From Bradyrhizobium rifense (GTDB lineage: Bacteria; Pseudomonadota; Alphaproteobacteria; Rhizobiales; Xanthobacteraceae), in NCBI RefSeq assembly GCF_008123425.1, contig NZ_VSSS01000041.1, positions 45,001 through 109,000 of the forward strand: 64,000 nucleotides of DNA, in the 5' to 3' direction. A program made the position numbers and the translations under genes. Below are positions 50,304 through 60,184 of the stretch, one piece after another (the stretch's first letter is position 1; every line of letters begins with the position of its first letter). The notes beneath the pieces are model-generated. The model had not been told where the DNA came from and did no database searches. It was given only the letters and a program-made list of their open reading frames with translations.

Positions 50304-51133
50304 CGCCGCTCCAACAATGAATTTCGGAATCAAATTTCGGCGCGAAAATTTCGTCTGACGAAAAACGTCAGCGCTCGCGGGAGTTAATGGGCTTTTGGGG
50401 GAAAAGCCGCACCGTGGTTCCAGCCCCGCTGTGGCAATCCCGGGCAAACTAGAAATTAGGCCTTAAATCTCGCCCGGATCTCACAGTAGAACACCCCGTT
50501 CCGAAAATGGACTCCGTACAACTACAGGAGTCCGCTGTTCCACCCATTGTCCTCAAGGACGAACATGGCACGGCTTGGCTTCCAGCCCCCAATGCTCCCG
50601 GCTGCTGATTCAATTGCGGATCTGAGCGCCGGGAGTGCTAGGCTTACCGGGCTGAGGTGGCTGTCGCCGTATCGAAAAAAAACCGCCGACCTTGCGAGCC
50701 GACGGGAGTTGGATAGCGAGAGGCAGACACCTATCGCTTTGGCATATGTAGCACGGCACCCCACCAACGCGATCGGGCCCTCAATTCAACCTTAACGACA
50801 TGAGAAGAGCCTCCGGCGTGGGGATGGGCACCCGGGGGGCATACGCGGCCTTGTGCTCGGGAGAGCCTGCCAGCTAGCCAAACGGCCCGTCCCAAGACAT
50901 CACCTGGGGGCTTCCGGTCACGGAGTTACTGAAATCTCAGCCGTTCGATTGAGGCGGACGCGTTGCCGGAATGTCGGCCTCGGGAGATTTACGGGTGAGG
51001 CTGGGCACCAGCTGGCGAGCCATTCATCTTCATTAAATGTTGCACGGGCTATTTCGAGAACTGCGAAATTCAAATAACGTAGCGCTATTGCCGGACTGTA
51101 AAATTCATATCGTATGCCATTTGTGAGGGGCCA
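50304..51133. other. Gene-poor stretch containing repeat B copy 3
   Basis: About 830 bases. Short frames at 50500-50600 (e.g. VLKDEHGTAWLPAP on the plus strand) may be gene remnants, but none is complete. Repeat B copy 3 lies at 50827-50880. Confidence 0.4.
50827..50880 (+). repeat. Repeat B, copy 3 (without repeat A)
   Basis: GGGGGGCATACGCGGCCTTG then TGCTCGGGAGAGCCTGCCAG then CTAGCCA matches the core of copies 1 and 2. No repeat A is recognisable within 300 bases on either side, so this is a solo half-module. Confidence 0.6.
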
Positions 51134-51346
51134 ATGGATTCATTCAGCGTGCGGCGCCGACATATTTCCGAGGAACGCCAAAAACTTCATGACATCATGC
51201 TGGAGGTCCAGGGGCTACGCGGGCTTGTTGCGCGAGCAGAGGCCGAAGCACTAGGAAGACGCCATCCCAAGAGAGTCGCTCCCAAGAAAAGCAACCTTAG
51301 GCTAGTCGTCGATGCGAGCGCCGAAAGAGGCGCCGTTCCCGCGTAA
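51134..51346 (+). CDS. Small hypothetical helical protein (70 aa)
   Basis: MDSFSVRRRHISEERQKLHD then IMLEVQGLRGLVARAEAEAL then GRRHPKRVAPKKSN has a charged helix followed by a basic linker. Possibly nucleic-acid-associated. No family recognised. The overlapping frame at 51312-51539 is not accepted. Confidence 0.45.
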   Translation: MDSFSVRRRHISEERQKLHDIMLEVQGLRGLVARAEAEALGRRHPKRVAPKKSNLRLVVDASAERGAVPA

Positions 51347-51974
51347 TCTTGGCTTGGAACAGACGCAGTCGTTGGACGCGCTCGCTCGTGTGATCGTGAC
51401 GCACGGTCAGGCCGGCTCCGCGCATGCAGACTCTTTGAAAGAGAAATTGGCCCTGAATAGGCTTATCAAGTCAGAAGACAAAAAAACCGCGCGCTACGTT
51501 TGCGCGAATTCGAAAGGGCCTGATTCAACACATAATTGAAGAACCGACCGGACTAGTCCGGATCAAGCCTCAACCTCGAAACACACCCGAGTGTCCCATG
51601 TAGCGTAGTATCGTGTAGCAGCAAACCCTTATAGGGTTTTGCTACGCGCTACACTGCAAACTCAAAGGCTTAAAAAGCGACCGGTCGCATCAAACCTGGA
51701 AAATGCGCGTCGAGGAGCGTCGCAGTCCTCTGAACGATCAACGGCGTTAGTCCCCGCAGTACGCGCGCGAGAGAGGCATCAACGCATAATTGCACACGCG
51801 GCGGCAAACGTCGAGGGGGCGGCAACCAGTCCTGAACAAATTTAGAAAGTGAGCTTACCCAGAACAAGTCAGCGTGCGCAGGTTACTGATTGACAATGAT
51901 CGTGACGTTCGGGGGTGCCCTCGGTGAGTGGTCGGGATTGATTTCGGCGAGATCAGTCGGCTGCGTGCGACGAT
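51347..51974. other. Gene-poor boundary region between island and polysaccharide genes
   Basis: About 630 bases without a convincing gene, with a strong imperfect palindrome at 51613-51654. The promoter of the glycosyltransferase must lie near the right end. Confidence 0.35.
51613..51654. repeat. Imperfect nested palindrome
   Basis: Outer arms GTGTAGC (51613-51619) and GCTACAC (51648-51654); inner arms GTAGCAGCAAACCC and GGGTTTTGCTAC around TTATA. It can form a cruciform or hairpin. It could be a terminator, a recombination site or a transposon end; no partner copy was noticed. Confidence 0.45.
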
Positions 51975-53492
51975 GTGATCCGCCGTTTGCGCCATAACGT
52001 CGCAGTGCTTGATGCGGCCAATGGTTTATTGTGCGGGACGCAAATTTATCTTTCGCGAATATTACGATTTGAACTCATGCGAGCAGCCGTATTAGCGGCC
52101 TATATTATTCCTGCCCTGTTGGTATTTGCTTTGTCTTTTGCGGATTTGGCGAGTCTCCTGGCGCTTTTGGAGATCGATCTCGCAAGATCGCAAGGCGAGG
52201 CAATCCATGCCACCCTGTATGGCCAGTCGCTCGCCTCAGTTGGGTTACCCGCACTGCAGTTGAAGCTTTTCACTCAGTCAGATCCCCGCCCAAAAGTGCG
52301 AGTTTTGCACTACATGGGCACGAATTTCGGCATGACTGGCGTCGAGACCTTCATCTTGCAGCTCACCGCTGCTCAAAAGCGACGCGGCCTTACTCCATCT
52401 ATTTTGATGGATCTGCACAACCGGCAGGATGTCCGGGAAATTGCAGGCGGGTACGGCATAGCTGTGCATGACCTTCCCGATCGAAATTCCGCCGCACGGC
52501 TCTTGCCCTGGAAACTCGGAACTGCCGTGCTGCGCGCTCAACGTATCGGGGCAATCTATCGATTGCTCAAGAGCAACGACGTCTTGCACATCCAGGCGGT
52601 TGGTCTCTCCTGCCTTGACGGCTTTATCGCGGCGGCAATGGCAGGTGCCGACGTCGTCGTCACGCATCACGGCACCTTGAGCTGGTTCGCGCCGCAACGT
52701 GATTTGCTCGCCGAAATAACCTTCTGGATTGAGAAGCGCACCGCGTCAACAATCGTCATGCCCTACAAAGCGGCCCTTGCTGAACTGATTTCGGAAGGTG
52801 TGCCTGCGGATCGGTCCAGAGTCATTCCATTTTGCGTCGACGAGGAGCTATTCGCAGAGGGGAGGCACGCAGCGAGCCAGAGCGGATTCACACTCGTCCT
52901 GGTCGCACGCATGGTCTTGGGCAAGGGACATCTCGAACTATTGTGGGCGCTCTCCAAGCTCTCCCCGCGGTATCCCCAACTCCGTGCCATGTTCATCGGT
53001 GATGGGCCAACGCGCGGACAGATAGAAGGGGAAATCGACCGGCTGGGTTTGCGGCAGATCGTCGAATGCAGGGGGAAGGTTGATCACCGCGAGGTGCCCG
53101 CGCTGATGCGTAGTGCTCAGGTGATCGTGCTACCAACCTACGAGCCCGGCGAAATGTATCCTGTAAGTCTCCTCGAAGGTATGGCGCTCGGCCTCCCGGC
53201 GATCGGCACAAGGTGGGCAGGTATTCCGGATATCATCGATGACGGCGTGACGGGTGTCATCGTCGAACCAAAAGATGAGGCCAGTCTCGTACGAGCGATA
53301 GAACGGTTCGTTGCCGACCCCAGCTTTCTTGCGCAATCCCGTGATGGCGCTTTGGCTCGAATACGGTCTCGTTTCACCGCGACGATCGTTGCCGACAGCT
53401 ATGCTGATCTGTATCGCGAAGCGATGTCGAGTCGCACACCTTATCTCACTTCGCATCACATAAGGATTCGGCCCCCGCGATGTCTGGCGTGA
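51975..53492 (+). CDS. Glycosyltransferase family 4 (GT-B fold)
   Basis: 505 residues from the first frame start; the true start may be later. A hydrophobic stretch near residues 36-65 could be a membrane anchor. The GT4 features are RVLHYMGTNFGMTGVETFIL near residue 110, the donor domain from FTLVLVARMVLGKGHLELLW, and the E-x7-E signature in GEMYPVSLLEGMALGLPAIG. It transfers a sugar from a nucleotide donor to a lipid- or glycan-linked acceptor in the cytoplasm. With the lyase-domain protein nearby it points to exopolysaccharide synthesis. Confidence 0.87.
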   Translation: MIRRLRHNVAVLDAANGLLCGTQIYLSRILRFELMRAAVLAAYIIPALLVFALSFADLASLLALLEIDLARSQGEAIHATLYGQSLASVGLPALQLKLFTQSDPRPKVRVLHYMGTNFGMTGVETFILQLTAAQKRRGLTPSILMDLHNRQDVREIAGGYGIAVHDLPDRNSAARLLPWKLGTAVLRAQRIGAIYRLLKSNDVLHIQAVGLSCLDGFIAAAMAGADVVVTHHGTLSWFAPQRDLLAEITFWIEKRTASTIVMPYKAALAELISEGVPADRSRVIPFCVDEELFAEGRHAASQSGFTLVLVARMVLGKGHLELLWALSKLSPRYPQLRAMFIGDGPTRGQIEGEIDRLGLRQIVECRGKVDHREVPALMRSAQVIVLPTYEPGEMYPVSLLEGMALGLPAIGTRWAGIPDIIDDGVTGVIVEPKDEASLVRAIERFVADPSFLAQSRDGALARIRSRFTATIVADSYADLYREAMSSRTPYLTSHHIRIRPPRCLA

Positions 53493-53656
53493 CAAGGGAC
53501 CGGCATTGCATCGGCTCCGCGTCAGGCTGCAGGGAGCGAACTGCCCCGTGGAATGGTCGGGTTGACCCCTTTGCATGGTAATCACTCCGGCCTCAGCATG
53601 CTCTTGTCGCCGCTGGGCCGCAGCTTCGTGGGCAAAGCCGATGCTCACTGAACAGC

Positions 53657-56293
53657 TTAGAGTGGTCCCGTCATTGGGGCGTGCTGCTGGCTTGCGATGG
53701 GCTGAGCCAGGTGCAGCTCTGAACCCTTCCATGCTGCTTGACTGATCGGCGATGTATTCGCTTCAGCGAATGGCGAAGACGGAAAAGCCGACGCGATATG
53801 CTGTGTGAACAGCGCCAGGCGGTGATCCAGCGAGGGCCCCATCACGTTCGCCGTATCGCCCGCGGATGCATCCAACGCTTTGGCGGTGTGACCGACCCTA
53901 TCGGCGGACGCAACTGTTGTGCGGGCGGCGTCGCTGAAGGCAGTAAAATGCCCCTGCCAGTCATGTGGTGTGTGGCTTCCGCCACTCCCGGCAAACGGAG
54001 TTGGCGAATTTGTTGCCGTGACTGTCGTGTTGACCTGCAGCACGCCTGCGGGATTTGAGATCGCGGCCGCAAGATTGGCGATGTTGCCCGCGCCGTCTTT
54101 CACCGTTGCCGTGCCTGAATTGACCGTCGTCACGGCAAGATCTTTTGTGTTTTGGCCGGCGGCGACCGTGTACTTGAAGGTCAACGCGTCGCTGCCCGAG
54201 CCCGACGCGTAAGTGGCTGTGCCGCCATCGTTGAGCTTGAGCGTGGGCGTGCCGCCTGTGACGGTGACCGCTTCGCTCAACTTGAGCGTCAGGTTGACAA
54301 CCCTGCCAACCCCGACGACTCCCGAGCCCGCCGTTATTCCGGAACCGGACGCCGAAACAGACGTCACTATCGGACTCGTCGTATCGATCCGCAGCGTGCC
54401 GGCAGGGTTCGAGGCTGCACCCGTAAGATTGGCCGTTCCGCCGCCGGCGCTACCCTTCACGGTTGCCGTGCCCAAATTGACACCCGTCACCGTCAGGTCA
54501 GAGGTGTTTTGACCGGCTGCGGTTTTGTAGGTGAACGACAACACATTCGTGCCGGAGCCGCCGCTGTAGGTTGCCGTACCGCCATCGTTGAGCTTCAGCG
54601 TGGGAATGCCGCCCGTGACCGTCACAGCCTCGCTCAATTTGAGGGCCAGAGTGACTGTCTTCCCGGCGGCAAGATTGCCAGTCCCGGACAAAATTCCGGC
54701 ACCGGATGTCGAGACTGACGCTACCGTTGGCGCGCTAGAGGGCGCCTTGATCGTGGCATTGAAGGCAGACGAACTCACGCTGTTGTTGCCGGCCGCGTCC
54801 GAGGCCGTCGCTGTAAGCTGATGCGTCCCGGTCGACAAAGCCGCCGCGGTGAAAATCCACGCCCCACTTCCGTTTGCAGTTGCCGATCCCAGCAGGGTCT
54901 TTCCATCGTAGACGTTCACCTTGCTGTTTGCCTCGGCAGAGCCTGTGAGTGTCAACACCGAGCTCTGGCCAGCCTTAGGAGAGGAGGAAACGATTGCCGG
55001 AGCCGCCGGGGCGACGGTATCGACAGTGACGACAAGCGATTTCGACAAAGCGCTGGTGCCGCTCGAGGAGGTCGCAGACGCGGAGAAGCTGTGCTTGCCG
55101 TTTGCGAGCGTGCCGGTCGTGAAGGTCCAGTTTCCGCTGCTGTTTGCCGTTGCAGACCCGAGCAAGGTTGCTCCGTCATAGATTTTGACGGTGTTGCCCG
55201 CAGTGGCAGCGCCACTGAGCACCAAGGTATTGTCGTTCGTGATTCCATCACCGACAACATTGCTATCGTTGGAGAACGAACTGATCGTAGGAGATGTTGG
55301 AGGCGTAGGCGTCTGACCGGTGCCCGCTCCGCCGAACGGCGGGGTCGGGAAGGTGGGATCGGTCGAGGTGACGATATTGCTGTAATCGGCCGCCATCGTG
55401 TAGTTGGCATCCGTCGGATCTCCCCGATAGATGCCGAGCTTCAGGTTGTAGTTTGCCCCGGGGTCTCCCAGCACCCCGTGGTAGTTGACGATCTGGACAC
55501 CGTCTCGCCACATCTCGAGATAGCCGGTTGAATCCGAGGCAAAGCGCGCCTGGATTTGAATGCTGTAGGCGTGGCCACGCTGAATTGGATTTGAGTCGAT
55601 ATATACTTGCTTTTCGGTCGCCTCGTTGAGATTGACCACGACCGCCATTTGCTCGCCCTTGAGCTGAATGGAGAATGTGGCTCCATTTGCGCCATACATC
55701 TGCGTGAGCGAAAGCCAGGAGAGGCCGGAATTCACGTTCGAGGTGCCGGGCTCGATTGTCATCTGGTAGGTGGCATTGAAAACGTCGCCGTTGGCCACCG
55801 AATTGGCAGCCAAGATCTCCGAACGAGAGCTGTTACCTCCGTCCGCCCAGTAATCGCCAGCGCGCAACTCCATTCGAACTGTGTGAGAGTCCGGTGTCGT
55901 CAGGCTCCACGGTTGCCCGGCATTTTCACTGTACCAGCCCTGACCGTCGATGGTGGATGGATTGCTCCAATTGTCCGTCCCGGACACGAATTTCGTCACG
56001 CTTGGCACGACCTTGATTGACATGACAGGTGATGCCGCGCTGGTGCCCGATGCATCGGTCGCCGTAGCCGTCAGACTGTGGGTGCTGTCCGCGAGCTTTG
56101 GCGTCGTGAATGCCCATGAGCCTGAGCTGCTCGTGGCAACCGTCCCCAACCGTGTCGCGCCATCATAAATCGTTACGGTCGTATTTGCCGCGGCTTGCCC
56201 CCACAACGTAACGACGTTGGAATCGGTGACCCCATCGCCGCGCGTACCGCTGTCTGCTGAGAATTGTTCAATGGTCGGAGCTTGGGTTGCCAT
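53657..56293 (-). CDS. Large Ig-repeat protein with a heparin-lyase-like polysaccharide lyase domain
   Basis: 878 residues from ATG 56293 (MATQAPTIEQFSADSGTRGD; AGAGAG upstream). Domain order: a Bap-type Ig-like unit (VTLWGQAAANTTVTIYDGAT); a domain at ~110-340 resembling polysaccharide lyase/heparinase I (GQGWYSENAGQPWSL, MELRAGDYWADGGNSSRSE, LEMWRDGVQIVNYHG, LKLGIYRGDP); two more Ig-like units (VKIYDGATLLGSATAN, VNVYDGKTLLGSATANGSGA); then two repeats of a ~120-residue unit (LKLSEAVTVTGG.PTLKLNDG). There is no Sec signal or visible GD-rich RTX block, so type I export via the C-terminus is possible but not shown. It is probably secreted or surface-bound and acts on the polysaccharide made nearby. 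Confidence 0.82.
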   Translation of the reverse strand: MATQAPTIEQFSADSGTRGDGVTDSNVVTLWGQAAANTTVTIYDGATRLGTVATSSSGSWAFTTPKLADSTHSLTATATDASGTSAASPVMSIKVVPSVTKFVSGTDNWSNPSTIDGQGWYSENAGQPWSLTTPDSHTVRMELRAGDYWADGGNSSRSEILAANSVANGDVFNATYQMTIEPGTSNVNSGLSWLSLTQMYGANGATFSIQLKGEQMAVVVNLNEATEKQVYIDSNPIQRGHAYSIQIQARFASDSTGYLEMWRDGVQIVNYHGVLGDPGANYNLKLGIYRGDPTDANYTMAADYSNIVTSTDPTFPTPPFGGAGTGQTPTPPTSPTISSFSNDSNVVGDGITNDNTLVLSGAATAGNTVKIYDGATLLGSATANSSGNWTFTTGTLANGKHSFSASATSSSGTSALSKSLVVTVDTVAPAAPAIVSSSPKAGQSSVLTLTGSAEANSKVNVYDGKTLLGSATANGSGAWIFTAAALSTGTHQLTATASDAAGNNSVSSSAFNATIKAPSSAPTVASVSTSGAGILSGTGNLAAGKTVTLALKLSEAVTVTGGIPTLKLNDGGTATYSGGSGTNVLSFTYKTAAGQNTSDLTVTGVNLGTATVKGSAGGGTANLTGAASNPAGTLRIDTTSPIVTSVSASGSGITAGSGVVGVGRVVNLTLKLSEAVTVTGGTPTLKLNDGGTATYASGSGSDALTFKYTVAAGQNTKDLAVTTVNSGTATVKDGAGNIANLAAAISNPAGVLQVNTTVTATNSPTPFAGSGGSHTPHDWQGHFTAFSDAARTTVASADRVGHTAKALDASAGDTANVMGPSLDHRLALFTQHIASAFPSSPFAEANTSPISQAAWKGSELHLAQPIASQQHAPMTGPL

Positions 56294-57061
56294 AGACGGC
56301 TCTCTTTCTGAGATTTGATTATGCGGAGAAAGCGCCGTTTCGCGAAGGTAGCTAAACCTCATCCAACATTCGTGCTCACGGCAAGCGTGGCGATGTTCCA
56401 GCGATAATCGGCTTGCGGGACCACTATTTGATTCAATAGAGGTGGTGCTGTGATTAATTTGCGCCTGAGATGTGCAGTTGGAACCATGGCCGACGTGATC
56501 GTTCCAGGCACGCCTTACAGCTGTCCGTTGTGGATACTAACTACTGGTTGGGTCGCTGTTGGCTGCGCAATGGCCTTGGAGAATGGCCTTGGAGAAAAGG
56601 CGCTGCTCAACTTAGTCCACGGTTCCGGCCGGATGCACTGTGGGGGCCCGAGGAGCCAGGGTTGTTTTAGATCTGCAACCGATTGGATCGGGGCCGAGGC
56701 TCGAGCCCAGCTCGCCCAGTTAAGCTTTTCGATAGCTTAGGCCTCATCCCCCATGGTCGATGGGAGACCCTCCACGAACTTTCCACGGGAGGGCCAAATC
56801 GCATGTCAAGCGAGATGGGGCCAGCAGGACCTGATTAAATATCGCAAGCCTGATATTTTTGTCAGCATTGAATGTTCTTGGTCCGTTCTTGTTATGGCGT
56901 GCGGGACGCTAGGCTGGAATGTCTCCGACCGCGGTGGCCCAGTTTGAAATTAAGAATGGCCCGATTTAAAGCCTGGTAGGCATTGCGTTTGCTTTTGCGA
57001 CGTTCGATCATGGTTCCAAGGCTTGTTAAAAGGGTTCTGATTGGGAGTTTTAAGAGGTCCT
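56294..57061. other. Gene-free stretch upstream of the Ig-repeat protein
   Basis: About 770 bases. A GTG-started plus-strand frame at 56450-56740 has a hydrophobic patch, but no ribosome site or domain. I see no supported gene; the promoter of the Ig-repeat gene is expected at the left end. Confidence 0.35.
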
Positions 57062-57232
57062 ATGGAGATGTTTAAGGCTGAGAAAATCGGAGAGACCGAA
57101 AGCGATTCAAGCCGAGAATGCCGCACTTGCGGTGCCGCGCTGAGGTTAATTAGAACAGTGCACTTCCCGGACAGACAAGCAGTCATTCGAGCGTTCGAAT
57201 GTGATTGCGGTGAGCGCATTTGGGACGAGTAA
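57062..57232 (+). CDS. Mini zinc-ribbon-like protein, copy 3 (56 aa)
   Basis: ATG 57062 with AGAGG just upstream (an ATG at 57068 is also possible). The protein has ECRTCGAALRLIRTVHFPDR then QAVIRAFECDCGERIWDE, two CxxC-like knuckles (CRTC, CDCG) ~30 residues apart. It resembles the small ribbon proteins at 41493 and 43874. A good terminator follows directly. Confidence 0.7.
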   Translation: MEMFKAEKIGETESDSSRECRTCGAALRLIRTVHFPDRQAVIRAFECDCGERIWDE

Positions 57233-57258
57233 GGCCGCCTCAGTTGGAGGCCTTTTTT
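57231..57258 (+). terminator. Rho-independent terminator of the mini zinc-ribbon gene
   Basis: AAGGCC-g-CCTC-agtt-GGAGG-CCTTTTTT: a GC-rich hairpin with a six-T run right at the stop codon. Confidence 0.8.
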
Positions 57259-58232
57259 CGCGACGGCGGCAGCTCTACGGGCGCCCCGTCTTGAGGGCGT
57301 TTTTCTTTCTTTTCCTTCGCCTTGAAGCTGCGGCCGGGATACGTTGCCCCCAATGATCGGATATGGGGTGCCGAGCTGACAAACTGTCGCGCCACTTCAA
57401 CGGGGTCAGCGGCACCAAGGATTGGTTGGCGAGCCATCCCCCGAACGCTAGTTCGGCAAGCCCCACCGGAGGGCATCCCGTCAAGGTGGAATTGAATGCC
57501 GCTCGCCTTCTCGATGTAGTGCAGCACCTTACTTCATGTCTCTTCTCGAAAAGATGGCTCCGAGCACGGTTGCTCGGGGTCGATGCGCTAGGGGCCTGTT
57601 TCGAAAAGCGGAGTGGCCGGATTCGGCCAGTACCGTGACGCACTGGTACCCTGAGAAAAACATGCCTTCTCTCGAATTTATCCGCTCGGAAATAGCGGTG
57701 CCGCCAGAAACGAACGTTGAACTAGGAGCACCCAGCGACTCGCCGGAGCTTTGAGATTACGTGGAGGGGCTTTTCCTGCAATTCTCTCCGAACTCCGCTG
57801 AGAGTCCTGAAAGTCCCGCGGAAGGCACTGAGCTTCTTTTCGTGGTGCTTGGTGTTGGCCCGCCATCGTGACTGTGTCCACCGGGGCCCCTCAAGAGGCC
57901 CTGGCCCTAGGATCGCTCAGGTGCTCGCTAGAGCCCTTTGGTCCGTGCGTGCTCGGTTTCCTATCCGCTTTCTGCGGGCGCGCCTGGGCTTCCTGAGAGT
58001 CGCCTGAGGCGGCGCGAAGTGAGCAACGACGTCCAAACGGCTTGCCGTGGGGGTAGGCCAGTCTGCGATTCCAAACCGATACGTCCGGCTTCTAATCTCG
58101 ACCATCTTTATTTATTCACGATTTAGGAAAGCGAAGCGGCAGGCCACCTTTCCTTTGAGGCGTCCAATATTACACTTAATCTTAAATATGCAATCCGGGC
58201 TTTGACGAGTGCGATACCAGTTGTCATAAGAC
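57259..58232. other. Gene-poor stretch
   Basis: About 970 bases. A minus-strand frame at 57240-57527 (LHYIEKASGIQFHLDGMPSG then GACRTSVRGMARQ) reads somewhat protein-like but lacks a ribosome site and ends inside the terminator. Nothing else is supported. Confidence 0.3.
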
Positions 58233-59087
58233 GTGCGCACATTTAAAAACAAATGCTTAACGATTAGACAGGCAAAGGCAAAAAGCATGCTTATGCGATC
58301 AACTGTTATGCGATCAAATCTTGCATTAGATGGCGAAAATTTTGCTGTTGCCTATCAACGGGCTCGACCCTTCCCTCATATCGCTCTCAAGGATTTTTGG
58401 GATGTGGAACAAATTGCCGAGGTCTCGAGGCAAGTTAAAGAGTTTTCGTTTTTTGATGGAGAGAAGGATTTCTACGGGACGCAGAAGAAGCGTTATTGCG
58501 GAACTTACGAGAGGATGCCGCCAGCGGTACGAGAACTGATTGATACTTGTCACCATCGCAGCTTTATCAAATTCCTGGAGGACATGACCGGCGAGAGTGA
58601 TCTGGTCGGCGACCCGCAATTGGTTGGAGGAGGGATTCACAGCTCGACGACAGGCGGCTTTCTCAAGGTGCATGCAGATTTCAATTGGAACGAACAACTC
58701 GGTTTATACCGCCGTCTTAATCTGCTCATTTATTTGAACTCCGGTTGGGAGGAGTCCTGGGGCGGATCTCTAGAATTATGGTCAAGAGACATGAGCCGAA
58801 AGGAGGTCTCGATCGCTCCGTTTTTTAACACGGTTGCGGTTTTTTCGACTGACGAAAGTAGTTACCATGGCCATCCGGACCCACTGAATTGCCCAGAGGG
58901 GGTGACGAGGGATTCAATCGCCCTGTATTATTACAGCCCCGCGAAGCCGATCGATGCGCGAAGAACCAAACGCGGTATAAGCGAATATCGTTCCAGAGGT
59001 GTTTCAGACTTCCTGTCGTCTGTAAAATATAAGCTGATCGATAAATTCAGAGCCAAAATAGGATACGTAGCTCCGCGGAATGGCTGA
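58233..59087 (+). CDS. 2-oxoglutarate/Fe(II)-dependent prolyl-hydroxylase-type oxygenase
   Basis: 284 residues (a start at ATG 58287, MLMRSTVM, is possible). The DSBH core shows HADFNW (HxD iron ligands), LLIYLNSGWEESWGGSLELW, the distal His in SSYHGHPDPL, and the 2OG-binding Arg in TRDSIALYYYS. This is the Tpa1/prolyl-4-hydroxylase-like family often found in surface-polysaccharide clusters. Substrate unknown: a protein prolyl residue or a small molecule. The AT-rich composition differs from the flanking enzymes and suggests transfer. Confidence 0.85.
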   Translation: MRTFKNKCLTIRQAKAKSMLMRSTVMRSNLALDGENFAVAYQRARPFPHIALKDFWDVEQIAEVSRQVKEFSFFDGEKDFYGTQKKRYCGTYERMPPAVRELIDTCHHRSFIKFLEDMTGESDLVGDPQLVGGGIHSSTTGGFLKVHADFNWNEQLGLYRRLNLLIYLNSGWEESWGGSLELWSRDMSRKEVSIAPFFNTVAVFSTDESSYHGHPDPLNCPEGVTRDSIALYYYSPAKPIDARRTKRGISEYRSRGVSDFLSSVKYKLIDKFRAKIGYVAPRNG

Positions 59088-59615
59088 CTGATAGTATCGG
59101 TTTGCCGTGTCTCGGCGAGATCAAGCGACGGCGGTCTAACTCACCCGAGGCTGCGATCAGCTTGCTCATGCCGGATAGACCGGGTGACTTTGCATGCTTT
59201 CAATGTTCTTCCCTTCGTCAGCACCGACCCGAAAAACGCTAGTGTGGCGCTGGTGGCTTGGGAACGGGAGAGCCCAAGACGCCGAACGGATCACTGCGGC
59301 CAGCGCGAGCCGTTTCAAGGTGTGCGAGTTGGATTGACGAGGTGTGCTGAGGATGCTCGCGATGTCGTGCAAAGGCGAAACGTCATCCCTCGTTTTGAAA
59401 GACTCCGAACGGGCAAACCATAATCTAGCGCCATCCTCCTTGTTGCTGTTTGGGTGATCCAGCGCCCAACTGAGAAAGTGCTCGGCGTTGGCGACAAAGA
59501 AATGATTGCTGGATTGATGGGTGCATTAGTCCTGGCGGCAGCCATCGCGGTGACAGCGCAAGAGTTCGCACGCGGCGGTGGCAAAGAACGGACTGGTGGG
59601 CATATCTTGCTCAGG
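59088..59615. other. Gene-poor stretch
   Basis: About 530 bases. A plus-strand frame at 59454-59702 contains a hydrophobic segment (MIAGLMGALVLAAAIAVTAQ) and a minus-strand frame at 59166-59372 has a signal-like segment. Neither has a good start, so no gene is called. Confidence 0.3.
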
Positions 59616-59846
59616 CTAAGTTATGTCGTTGCGACGAGCGCGAGACAGACGGGATTTATCGTTTTTGCCGTCGGCCTTAAACCACTTAAGAGGCAATCCT
59701 AAATGATACGCCCGCGTGCGGAGCTGCGCGGCTGTCCTCATCAACGAATTGGCGATGTCATTGACTGATGCACCCGATTCAACAAGCGATCGAAACTGTT
59801 CGTCATCAGATCTTGACCAAGGAGTGTTTTTTATTTCTTTCGTCAT
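59616..59846 (-). CDS. Small Myb/SANT-like helix-turn-helix protein, copy 3
   Basis: 76 residues from ATG 59846 (MTKEIKNTPWSRSDDEQFRS then LVESGASVNDIANSLMRTAA then QLRTRAYHLGLPLKWF). It has the W-S-x2-D-x2-x-x-L / VNDIANSL / LRTRAYHLGLPLK pattern. This is the same layout as copies 1 (33498) and 2 (39548); the end AYHLGLPLK parallels AHQLGISLR of copy 1. It probably binds DNA. Confidence 0.7.
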   Translation of the reverse strand: MTKEIKNTPWSRSDDEQFRSLVESGASVNDIANSLMRTAAQLRTRAYHLGLPLKWFKADGKNDKSRLSRARRNDIT

Positions 59847-60184
59847 TGAGCGATTGCGCAAGCGTGGAAACGCCTCGATTGTTCGAGCAAGAGGGATATT
59901 GTCCCAGTTAGCAAAAGGCCAGCGGCAAAAGAGTAGAGATCTTAGCGCTCGCTCTCTCTAAGATCTTCCTCTTGCTGGTTGGCCGCTTTATCGACGAAGT
60001 GATATCGACGGATGTTCATGTCCGTTGGGACCTGCTGTCGGACGTTTTCGCAGAGACGCTCCGTGCTGGTATCGCCCGACTCTCAAAATTTACGTCGGGG
60101 ACACAAATCCGGAGAAAGGAGCAGATTACCTCCATGGCGGCGCTTATCATGCGCACCGAGGGCAGGCGTGGCGATTCCGATAGG

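Noticed and set aside
51312..51539. Open frame of 75 codons overlapping the 51134 gene
   Set aside because: No ribosome site, no domain, and it overlaps a better supported small gene.
53738..55531. Several plus-strand frames of 77-236 codons
   Set aside because: Antisense shadows of the repetitive Ig-like protein; their apparent repeats mirror the repeats of the real gene.
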